NCBI GenBank assembly: GCA_015522395.1
Contig: WAMH01000011.1
Span: 1 to 5,439 of the forward strand
Length of the DNA: 5,439 bases
Source: Thermococcus sp.
GTDB lineage: Archaea; Methanobacteriota_B; Thermococci; Thermococcales; Thermococcaceae
Reading direction: 5' to 3'
Under the pieces are notes generated by a model that saw only the letters and a program-made list of their open reading frames with translations, was not told the DNA's origin and made no database searches. Position numbers and translations under genes: made by a program. This document shows positions 1 through 4,966 of the stretch, piece after piece (within the stretch, counting starts at the first letter, position 1; each line of letters opens with the position of its first letter).

Positions 1-977
1 ATCTTGGCAACCTGCTTGACGACCTTGGTGTACCCCTTAAATGAGCGGAGAACGGCCTTCACTTCCCCCTTGGCGAGCCTCTCGTAGAGCTGCTCCTGGA
101 CGGCCTTGTCTTTCTCGGTCTTTATGAGCCTCAGTGCCGCGCTGTACTCAACAAGCTCGTCGACCTTCTTGTCGCTTATGCGCGAGAACTCGCCGATGAG
201 GAAGCGCTTTACCGTATTCCTCCTCGTCTTCTTGGCCATTCTGTAAACGTCGTCCGTGAGAACTCCCCTCGGATGGGGCTTCATCTCGACCGGCGGTTCC
301 GGAACCTCGTCGCTGGAGCGTGGGAAGACGATGAGCTTTCCGTCCGGCTCTATCAGCTCGATGTGGGCGTGCGGATTGGCTATCGCCGTCAGCTTGAGGT
401 ACCAGTAAACGCCCTGCTTCGAGCGGACGTAGCGGACGTTTTTAACCTCCAGTTCAATCCTCGTGCCGCGCCAGCCCTTCGGGTTCGGGTGCTTCTCCTT
501 TCTGACGATTTTACCCTCGTTCTTGTCCACGTCGATTTTAACCCAGGCCTCAATTATCTGGTCTTCGCCGGTTGAAGTGATGACGCGCGTAGCCTTTCCG
601 CTCGTTGTCTGTGCGAACATTACCGCACCGCTTATACCGAGACCCTGCTGGCCACGGCTCTGGATGTTCCTGTGGGCCTTGGTCCCCGCGAGCATCTTTC
701 CAAAAACGTGGGTTATGTACTTCTCCGGGATTCCCGGGCCGTTGTCCTCCACGATAACCTTGTAGTGCTCCCTTCCGAGTTCCTCTATCTCAACGCGGAC
801 ATAGGGCAGTATTCCGGCTTCCTCACATGCATCGAGAGAGTTGGTAACCGCCTCGTGGATAACGGTCGTCAGCGAGCGTATCTTGCCCGTGTAGCCGAGC
901 ATTGCAGCGTTTCGCCTGAAAAACTCGCTGACGCTCTGTACCTTAAACTCCTTAAACAGCTGCTTTGCCTCGGCCAT
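1..977 (-). CDS. top6B: DNA topoisomerase VI subunit B (type IIB topoisomerase ATPase subunit), 3' part missing
   Basis: This is the ATP-binding subunit of archaeal topoisomerase VI, an A2B2 enzyme that relaxes supercoils and unlinks DNA by ATP-dependent double-strand passage. Translation of the minus strand starts MAEAKQLFKEFKVQSVSEFF. The GHKL ATPase motifs are all visible: the N box around residues 42-49 (E42, N46, D49), the G1 box DNGPGI at 78-83, and the G2 region RGQQGLGI at 108-115 after a K-M-L-A-G-T segment. The reading frame stays open to the window edge, giving 325 residues, so the C-terminal part of the family (usually somewhat over 500 residues, including the rest of the transducer domain) lies outside. 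The ATG at 977-975 comes 2 nt after the stop of the KH gene. A GGGAGG ribosome site (985-990) lies 7 nt upstream, inside the end of that gene. It is the last visible member of the aIF1A operon; top6A would be expected next, but this is inference. Confidence 0.96.
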   Translation of the reverse strand, partial: MAEAKQLFKEFKVQSVSEFFRRNAAMLGYTGKIRSLTTVIHEAVTNSLDACEEAGILPYVRVEIEELGREHYKVIVEDNGPGIPEKYITHVFGKMLAGTKAHRNIQSRGQQGLGISGAVMFAQTTSGKATRVITSTGEDQIIEAWVKIDVDKNEGKIVRKEKHPNPKGWRGTRIELEVKNVRYVRSKQGVYWYLKLTAIANPHAHIELIEPDGKLIVFPRSSDEVPEPPVEMKPHPRGVLTDDVYRMAKKTRRNTVKRFLIGEFSRISDKKVDELVEYSAALRLIKTEKDKAVQEQLYERLAKGEVKAVLRSFKGYTKVVKQVAK

Positions 978-979
978 CC

Positions 980-1714
980 TCAGTCCTCCCAATACTCTTC
1001 GTCTTCAGAGCCTTCAGGGTAGTCCCCCATCTTCGCCGGCCCTCCCTCCAGGGCCTCGTAGTAGTTCGAGCCTTCGAGTTCGAGGTCCTTCTTGCGCCTT
1101 TCGAGGTACTTGTAAACGACACCGTGCGGGGAGCCTTTGGCGAGCTTCTCTATGGCGGTTTTCGCCACCTCAACCTGGAGGGGGTTGCCGATTATCGCGA
1201 CGGTCTTCCCGTAAACGCTAACGTCGGCACCGCTCATCTCCTCTATGATTTCCCTCGTTCTGCCCTTTCTGCCGATTATCCTGCCCCTGACCCTGGGAAG
1301 GGCGTTCTTGTCGCTGCCGATGATTATATCCGTGAGGTTGACCACCTCAAGGGTCTCACCCTCGTTGAAGAGCCTGAAAGCCCTCTCGGGGGAGAATCCC
1401 CTCCCGATGGCCATGACCACATCGCGGGCCTTCCATACCGCCAAAGGATCGTCGGTTTTCTCCGTTGAGGTTATGAAAATCTCTCCCGTCTCGCCGTCGA
1501 CCTCTATCTTTGTCTTCGTGCGCTCCTCTATCTCCCTCTTGGTCCGGCCCTTCTTCCCTATGAGAACACCAACGCGCTCCCTCGGTATCCTCAAAAACTC
1601 TTCCTGCTCGCCTTCGGCGGCGTAGCTTATCTCCTCCTCGGGTTCCTCTCGGATGGGGGCACCGTCCTTATCGATCCGCTCGTACTTCTTCAGGAGTCTC
1701 TCAAACTCGTCCAT
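980..1714 (-). CDS. dim2: KH-domain RNA-binding protein, archaeal Dim2/Pno1 homologue
   Basis: A 244-residue protein related to eukaryotic Dim2/Pno1, a factor in late small-subunit rRNA maturation; in archaea the family is thought to bind 16S rRNA near its 3' end and has been linked to aIF2-alpha. The sequence shows an acidic N-terminus, a first KH domain from about residue 38 with GKKG at 53-56, and a second, diverged KH domain with GRKG at 148-151 inside a GRIIGRKGRTREIIEE stretch, followed by a helical region. It ends in a very acidic tail (EGSEDEEYWED). I chose the ATG at 1714 (MDEFERLL) because GAGGTGA at 1719-1725 lies 4 nt upstream. The frame is open further upstream but that extension lies inside the Rio1 gene. 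Four nucleotides separate it from the Rio1 stop, and 2 nt separate it from top6B. Family assignment is firm; the exact role here is inferred from homologues. Confidence 0.93.
   Translation of the reverse strand: MDEFERLLKKYERIDKDGAPIREEPEEEISYAAEGEQEEFLRIPRERVGVLIGKKGRTKREIEERTKTKIEVDGETGEIFITSTEKTDDPLAVWKARDVVMAIGRGFSPERAFRLFNEGETLEVVNLTDIIIGSDKNALPRVRGRIIGRKGRTREIIEEMSGADVSVYGKTVAIIGNPLQVEVAKTAIEKLAKGSPHGVVYKYLERRKKDLELEGSNYYEALEGGPAKMGDYPEGSEDEEYWED
985..990 (-). promoter_or_regulatory. Ribosome binding site of top6B
   Basis: GGGAGG on the minus strand, 7 nt before the top6B ATG at 977. It is embedded in the last codons of the KH-protein gene, so top6B translation is probably coupled to it. 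Confidence 0.6.
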
Positions 1715-1718
1715 AGTC

Positions 1719-1725
1719 TCACCTC
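1719..1725 (-). promoter_or_regulatory. Ribosome binding site of the KH gene, overlapping the Rio1 stop codon
   Basis: GAGGTGA on the minus strand, with its last three bases forming the TGA stop of the Rio1 gene, 4 nt before the ATG at 1714. It fixes the KH start and indicates stop-start coupling. Confidence 0.7.
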
Positions 1726-2495
1726 TCAAGAAGCTCGCGGAGCTTCTCATCGTAATCGTCAACGGGAACGCCCTTCCGGGCGAAGTAGTTTATAACGTTC
1801 CTCAGGTCCCTCTTCAGCAGCTCAACGCTCATGCGGTTCCTCTTAACGGTCGCTTGCGACCAGTCTATGATCACCGGTTTGTCCCAGAGCAGGACGTTGT
1901 ACTCGCTCAAATCACCATGCACCATGTCGCCGCGCTTCCAGAGGCGCTCGATTACACCCATCAGGTAATCGTAAAGCTCCCCGAAGTCCTCCTGCCCGAG
2001 TTCCCTCTCAACGTCCTTGAGCCTTGGAGCCGGAAGTTCATCACCTATGAATTCCATGACGAGAACGTTGTTCCGGAAGATTATCGGTTCCGGAACGCGG
2101 ACCGCGTACTTGATGGCCCTCTGAAGGTTCTTGAACTCCCTCCTCGTCCAGACGAAGACGAGCTTCCGCATATCCTTCGGCAGGTAGCCGATGCGCGGGT
2201 CGGCGGCGAGATACTCCCATATCCGCCGGAACTCGGTGGTGTATGTGCGGTAGATTTTGACCGCTATCCGGTTTCCGTCCGAATCGACGCCCGCGAAAAC
2301 GTTGGCCTCCTTACCTGTGCTGATTACGCCGTAGAGGGCCTCTATCTTCCCTCTGCGGTGGAGGTAGGCGAGGGTTTCCTTGGTGGTCCTGTCGAAGACC
2401 TCGTTGGCTATCTTGTAAAGCTCGCTGTCCTTCTCGCGCCTCTCTCTGAGGCCGAGCATTGCCTCGACTTCACGCTCAAGGACGTCCTCGCGCAT
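1719..2495 (-). CDS. rio1: RIO1-type atypical serine protein kinase/ATPase
   Basis: Rio1 kinases are atypical protein kinases/ATPases that act in the final steps of small ribosomal subunit maturation. From the ATG at 2495 the protein has 258 residues. It starts with a helical N-terminal region, then the Rio1-type nucleotide loop STGKEANVF (59-67), the ATP-contacting lysine in AVKIY (K80), the hinge region LVMEFIG (145-151), the catalytic loop HGDLSEYN (D195, N200) and the metal-binding IIDWSQA (D211). STGKEA, rather than the GxGKES form, points to Rio1 and not Rio2. The start is uncertain: the frame reads GTG-ATG-GGC-ATG at 2504-2493, so three starts are possible. I prefer the third because GTGAT lies 4 nt before it, but no strong ribosome site is present and starts at 2501 or 2504 would add only 2 or 3 residues. 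It lies between aIF1A and the KH gene, which suits a role in small-subunit biogenesis. Confidence 0.95.
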   Translation of the reverse strand: MREDVLEREVEAMLGLRERREKDSELYKIANEVFDRTTKETLAYLHRRGKIEALYGVISTGKEANVFAGVDSDGNRIAVKIYRTYTTEFRRIWEYLAADPRIGYLPKDMRKLVFVWTRREFKNLQRAIKYAVRVPEPIIFRNNVLVMEFIGDELPAPRLKDVERELGQEDFGELYDYLMGVIERLWKRGDMVHGDLSEYNVLLWDKPVIIDWSQATVKRNRMSVELLKRDLRNVINYFARKGVPVDDYDEKLRELLER

Positions 2496-2522
2496 GCCCA
2501 TCACTGCCGGTCGCTGGGGGAT

Positions 2523-2891
2523 TCAGAACAGCCCTTCACTGCCCGTTAGGAACTCCTGGCTTATCTTACCCTTTCTGAGGAGCCAATCAACCTGGGTTCT
2601 CGTGTAGCGGTAGACGAGGTCGCCGCGCTCGTCGCTCTGGACTGGCCAGGGCTGGACTATAACGACGTCGCCAACGCGCATCCACATCCTCCTCTTGAGC
2701 TTGCCCGGAATACGGCATCTCCTTATCTTGCCGTCAGAGCAGCGGACGTCCATCCAGCCCGAGCCGAGGGCCTGCTCGATCACACCGAACACCTGTCCGT
2801 CCCTCGGAAGGGGAACGCGAATCACCTCATCCCCCTGAACCTGCCTGTTCTTCTTTTTCTTATTGTTGTTTCCACGCCTGTGATAGGCCAT
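2523..2891 (-). CDS. eif1A: Translation initiation factor aIF1A (IF1/eIF1A family)
   Basis: The archaeal eIF1A binds the A site of the small ribosomal subunit and promotes initiator tRNA placement and start-codon selection. The 122-residue product has a basic, flexible N-terminus (MAYHRRGNNNKKKKNRQ), then a single OB fold at about residues 23-95 with the family signature GQVFGVIEQALGSGWMDVRC, the RRCRIPGKL segment and VGDVVIVQPWPVQ. A helical end follows containing DWLLRKGKI (102-110). The length fits the archaeal family. The ATG at 2891 is chosen because a full GGAGGTGAT ribosome site (2896-2904) lies 4 nt upstream; in-frame ATG and GTG codons at 2897 and 2900 overlap that site and cannot be used well. 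It is the first gene of the operon that continues with rio1, the KH gene and top6B, and a TATA box lies at 2922-2930. Confidence 0.97.
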   Translation of the reverse strand: MAYHRRGNNNKKKKNRQVQGDEVIRVPLPRDGQVFGVIEQALGSGWMDVRCSDGKIRRCRIPGKLKRRMWMRVGDVVIVQPWPVQSDERGDLVYRYTRTQVDWLLRKGKISQEFLTGSEGLF

Positions 2892-2895
2892 TATC

Positions 2896-2904
2896 ATCAC
2901 CTCC
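2896..2904 (-). promoter_or_regulatory. Ribosome binding site of aIF1A (decides the start)
   Basis: GGAGGTGAT on the minus strand is a perfect complement to the usual archaeal 16S rRNA 3' end, 4 nt before the ATG at 2891. It excludes the two in-frame upstream start codons that overlap it. Confidence 0.8.
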
Positions 2905-2908
2905 CTCC

Positions 2909-2922
2909 GCTCAACTTTGAGC
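2909..2922. repeat. 6-bp perfect palindrome with 2-nt spacer just downstream of the aIF1A TATA box
   Basis: GCTCAA-CT-TTGAGC on the plus strand. It lies between the TATA box and the expected transcription start of the aIF1A operon, where a bound protein would block RNA polymerase. It could be an operator, but a 6-bp arm is short and may be chance. Confidence 0.35.
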
Positions 2923-2930
2923 CTTATAAA
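2922..2930 (-). promoter_or_regulatory. TATA box of the aIF1A-rio1-KH-top6B operon
   Basis: TTTATAAGG on the minus strand matches the Thermococcales TATA consensus. Its centre is about 35 nt from the aIF1A ATG. By the usual 25-nt rule the transcript would begin near 2901-2902, leaving a leader of about 10 nt that still contains AGGTGAT. The transcription start is inferred, not seen. Confidence 0.6.
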
Positions 2931-2939
2931 CCTGAGCCT

Positions 2940-2990
2940 TGCAAAAATTTTCTAAGTGGAGTACAGGTTCATACTTTTAAAATTTTTGCA
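2940..2990. repeat. 12-bp perfect inverted repeat with 27-nt spacer, AT-rich
   Basis: The left arm TGCAAAAATTTT (2940-2951) is exactly complementary to the right arm AAAATTTTTGCA (2979-2990). The right arm overlaps the stop codon and last codons of the small membrane-protein gene; the left arm lies about 10 bp upstream of the aIF1A TATA box. On the minus strand the distal arm ends in a run of five T, so the element could act as a terminator for the membrane-protein gene (archaeal terminators are oligo-T runs, with or without a hairpin). It could equally be a pair of binding sites upstream of the aIF1A promoter. Which it is cannot be told from sequence. Confidence 0.5.
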
Positions 2991-3279
2991 CAAACCGGTA
3001 GATTCCGTGGACCATCACGGCCAACCCTAGGGTTAGGAAAACCCATGAAAAAACACCGGAGGAGACGTGCCATAGGGCCACTCCAAGGGACCCCCAGAGG
3101 AGCTCCCTTAAAATGCTCTCACCTCGGGTTAGGACATCTTCCGGAACGAAGGTCACGGCTAGAAACGCCATTAGCAATGTCGTCCTGTCGTCCTTTTCCA
3201 TGAGTGCTGCCCCACTCCCCAGGAGAGATACCGCGACCGCAAATTTAGGATACCACGGCCACTCCCTAAATGGCTTCAT
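2977..3279 (-). CDS. Small multi-pass membrane protein of unknown function
   Basis: I do not recognise this family. The product has 100 residues and is mostly hydrophobic, with four likely membrane helices at about residues 13-27, 34-50, 60-73 and 76-97. Charges lie in the N-terminus (K2, R5, K12), in the loops (EKDDR at 28-32; R52, E54, R58, E59) and at the C-terminus (R95, K99), which fits both ends facing the cytoplasm. The N-terminus is rich in aromatics (F4, W7, W9, Y10). The ATG at 3279 is chosen because GGAGGTGA (3288-3295) lies 8 nt upstream; the frame is open another 33 codons, but that stretch lies over the divergent promoter. Its stop lies 85 nt before aIF1A on the same strand, and its 5' end faces the metal-type ABC transporter operon 70 nt away. 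A link with transport is possible but unproven. Confidence 0.75.
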   Translation of the reverse strand: MKPFREWPWYPKFAVAVSLLGSGAALMEKDDRTTLLMAFLAVTFVPEDVLTRGESILRELLWGSLGVALWHVSSGVFSWVFLTLGLAVMVHGIYRFVQKF

Positions 3280-3309
3280 GTTCCCCCTCACCTCCACAAC
3301 CGCGTGAAG

Positions 3310-3318
3310 GTTTAAAAG
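3310..3318. promoter_or_regulatory. Shared TATA element between the membrane-protein gene and the ABC transporter operon
   Basis: The only good TATA-like sequence in the 70-bp divergent region is GTTTAAAAG on the plus strand, whose core TTTAAA (3311-3316) is a perfect palindrome. Its centre is about 36 nt from the ATPase ATG (3350) and about 35 nt from the membrane-protein ATG (3279), so it is well placed in both directions. The GTGAAGG before it on the plus side is purine-rich as expected for a BRE; the minus-side flank is less convincing. Transcription toward the transporter is the safer call. Confidence 0.55.
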
Positions 3319-3349
3319 AGGTCCGCTTAACATGAAGGCGGAGATGGGA

Positions 3350-4144
3350 ATGAAGGCCGTAGTTGCGGAGAACCTCACGATACTCTACGATGGAAAACCG
3401 GCCCTTGAGAGGGTTAGCTTTTCCCTTGATGAGGGCGAAACGCTCCTCCTTCTCGGGCCTAACGGCGCCGGAAAAACGAGCCTGCTCAAGACGATTTCCT
3501 GCTTCCACGGGGAGTACACCGGCAGGGTAGAGGTCTTCGGGAGGGAACCCTGTGAGGCTCGGGAGCTTATAGGCTACGTTCCCCAGAGCCACAGCCTCAA
3601 TGAGCGCGTTCCGCTCACGGCCCTAGAGGTCGTCGCGATGGGGGCCATCTACCGGAGGGGCTTCGTCCACTTCAAGATACCACGGGAGACAATGGAGCGG
3701 GCCGAGAAGGCTCTTGAGTTCGTTGGTCTGGGAGGACTCGGTGAACGCCTATTCTCCCAGCTCTCGGGCGGCCAGAAGCAGAGGCTTCTCCTGGCGAGGG
3801 CTCTGATAAGCGACCCAAAGCTCCTCCTCCTCGACGAGCCGCTTTCGGCCCTCGATCCGAGCGCGAGGGCGGAAGTCGCCGGAGTCCTCAGCAAGATAAA
3901 GTCCCGGAAGGGCCTCACGATGGTGATAACCACCCACGACATAAACCCCCTCCTCGACATCGGCGACAGGGTCATGCTGATAAACAAGAGGCTGATAGCC
4001 TTCGGAAGGCCGGAGGAGGTTCTCACAGATGATGTCATAAAATCCGTCTACGGGCCCCTTGCCAGGGTCATTCCCGTTGGTGGAAAGCTCTTCTGCATAA
4101 CCGGCGACGTCCACCTCCACAGGCACGGAGGTGGCGGGAGATGA
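3350..4144 (+). CDS. ABC transporter ATP-binding protein, zinc/manganese (ZnuC/MntB-like) type
   Basis: This is the cytoplasmic ATPase that powers metal-ion uptake together with the permease that follows. The 264-residue product shows Walker A GPNGAGKT (36-43), the Q-loop glutamine in YVPQ (Q79), the signature LSGGQ (138-142), Walker B LLLLDEP (158-164, catalytic E163), the D-loop SALD (166-169) and the switch histidine in TTHD (H196). A C-terminal extension ends in a short His-rich tail, HLHRHGGGG (255-263), which may bind metal. Of three in-frame ATGs (3332, 3344, 3350) I chose 3350. GGAGATG lies just upstream, the protein then starts MKAVVAENL as relatives do, and the TATA box at 3311 would place the transcript start near 3340, downstream of the first ATG. 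It overlaps the permease by 4 nt. The family fit (ABC-3 partner) supports Zn, Mn or Fe as substrate; which one cannot be told. Confidence 0.92.
   Translation: MKAVVAENLTILYDGKPALERVSFSLDEGETLLLLGPNGAGKTSLLKTISCFHGEYTGRVEVFGREPCEARELIGYVPQSHSLNERVPLTALEVVAMGAIYRRGFVHFKIPRETMERAEKALEFVGLGGLGERLFSQLSGGQKQRLLLARALISDPKLLLLDEPLSALDPSARAEVAGVLSKIKSRKGLTMVITTHDINPLLDIGDRVMLINKRLIAFGRPEEVLTDDVIKSVYGPLARVIPVGGKLFCITGDVHLHRHGGGGR
4111..4134 (+). promoter_or_regulatory. 8-bp hairpin masking the permease ribosome binding site
   Basis: CCACCTCC (4111-4118) pairs perfectly with GGAGGTGG (4127-4134) across an 8-nt loop. The second arm contains GGAGGTG (4127-4133), the ribosome site 7 nt upstream of the permease ATG. 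In mRNA the stem would hide that site until a ribosome translating the end of the ATPase gene opens it. The same bases encode the His-rich tail of the ATPase. Pairing is seen directly; the regulatory role is inference. Confidence 0.6.
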
Positions 4145-4962
4145 TCCCCGAGTACCTCATCAGGGCTTTTCTGGCTAGCATCATGGTGAGCGTTCTCCTG
4201 GGGATGCTAAGTCCGCTCATAAACACGAAGGGCCTTGCCTTCCTCACCCACGCTCTCTTTCACTCGCTCCTCTTTGGGGCAGTGCTGGGAATGATACTCG
4301 CGCTGCTCTTTGAGAACATGGCGCTGGTTACCCTAACGGCCCTGCTGGTCACTCTCGTCGTGGTTCTCCTCATAGCGTGCCTCGAAAAGCGCGGCTTCTC
4401 GTCAGATTCGGCGGTTGGTATAGTGGCGAGCTTTGTTGCAGGCTTAATCGTCCTGGGCTTCGGTGTCCTCTACAGCGTGATGGCGGACAGACCGTACTTC
4501 CCCCTGAGTGAGAACATCGTTTCCTACCTCACCGGGGACATATTCCTCATAACCATCTCCAACCTTGAGGCCCTGGCTGTGGGCGGTGTCCTGTTGTTCT
4601 TCCTCATGCTGGCCCTCTATCGCGACTTTCTCTACCTCAGCTTCGATCCGGAGGGGATGGAGAGCTACGGGGGTAACACGACGGCCTACCTGATGGTGCT
4701 CTACGCGATAGTGGGTGCGATAGGCGCCCTCATCGTTCAGACGGTCGGCCTGATAACCCTTCAGGTGGTCGCGATTCTCCCGGGGGCGATAGCCCTCATG
4801 GTCAGCAACGACCTGCGTAAGGTGCTCGGCGTAAGCCTCTTCGTAACCCTCACGGTTCAGCTCTCCTCGGTTGCCCTGGCGTATTTCACGAACATCCCGC
4901 CGAGCGGCCTAGCGACAATAGCCCTGGGGATTATCTACGGGGCCCTGCTGATAAGGAGGTGA
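4141..4962 (+). CDS. ABC-3 family metal-ion transporter permease (ZnuB/MntC-like)
   Basis: The membrane subunit of the metal ABC transporter, forming the channel for Zn2+, Mn2+ or Fe2+. The 273-residue product is almost entirely hydrophobic, with about eight or nine helices. Family marks are the early THALFHSLLFGAVLG region (36-50, matching the conserved D/H-A-x-x-H stretch), the YLTGDIF segment (129-135), the cytoplasmic loop with FDPEGMESYG (168-177), VGLITLQVVAILPGAIAL (202-219) and the late PPSG (253-256). Length is normal and both ends look intact. The ATG at 4141 overlaps the ATPase stop in the arrangement ATGA, and GGAGGTG lies 7 nt upstream, inside a hairpin. The stop codon is part of the ribosome site of rnhB. 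The extracytoplasmic metal-binding protein needed by this class is not in the window, so it is either encoded elsewhere or shared. Metal specificity is not resolved. Confidence 0.92.
   Translation: MIPEYLIRAFLASIMVSVLLGMLSPLINTKGLAFLTHALFHSLLFGAVLGMILALLFENMALVTLTALLVTLVVVLLIACLEKRGFSSDSAVGIVASFVAGLIVLGFGVLYSVMADRPYFPLSENIVSYLTGDIFLITISNLEALAVGGVLLFFLMLALYRDFLYLSFDPEGMESYGGNTTAYLMVLYAIVGAIGALIVQTVGLITLQVVAILPGAIALMVSNDLRKVLGVSLFVTLTVQLSSVALAYFTNIPPSGLATIALGIIYGALLIRR
4955..4962 (+). promoter_or_regulatory. Ribosome binding site of rnhB, containing the permease stop codon
   Basis: GGAGGTGA, whose last three bases are the TGA stop of the permease. It lies 4 nt before a TTG, which is the only possible start codon between the in-frame TAA at 4952 and the conserved IDEAGRGP motif, so it establishes the rnhB start. 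Confidence 0.8.
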
Positions 4963-4966
4963 AACT

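Noticed and set aside
965..1468. A 167-codon plus-strand open frame
   Set aside because: Entirely antisense to the KH gene, which has two clear KH motifs and a good ribosome site.
1715..1762. Sixteen-residue N-terminal extension of the KH protein
   Set aside because: It lies inside the Rio1 coding region, and the ribosome site at 1719-1725 points to the ATG at 1714.
1653..2549. A 298-codon open frame on the plus strand, longer than the Rio1 gene it opposes
   Set aside because: It is antisense to three real genes, spans their junctions, and has no recognisable domain. GC-rich codon bias in the real genes keeps this frame open.
2871..2885. Low-complexity AAC/AAG-rich stretch (NNNKKKKN) near the aIF1A N-terminus as a possible slippage site or repeat
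   Set aside because: A basic, disordered N-terminal tail is normal for this family, and the frame continues cleanly into the OB fold.
2880..3203. A 107-codon plus-strand open frame across the intergenic region
   Set aside because: No ribosome site or recognisable motif; it covers the aIF1A promoter, the inverted repeat and the antisense of the membrane-protein gene.
3332..3349. Earlier ATG codons (3332 and 3344) for the ABC ATPase
   Set aside because: The TATA box predicts a transcript starting near 3340, after the first ATG, and the better ribosome site favours 3350. The ATG at 3344 cannot be fully excluded.
3280..3378. 33-residue upstream extension of the small membrane protein, which could look like an extra membrane helix or signal peptide
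   Set aside because: It would cross the divergent promoter and overlap the ATPase start; a strong GGAGGTGA serves the ATG at 3279 instead.
3266..4126. Minus-strand open frames opposite the ATPase gene (108, 129 and 125 codons)
   Set aside because: Shadows of the ATPase gene, which has every ABC motif in order; none of the antisense frames shows domain-like features.
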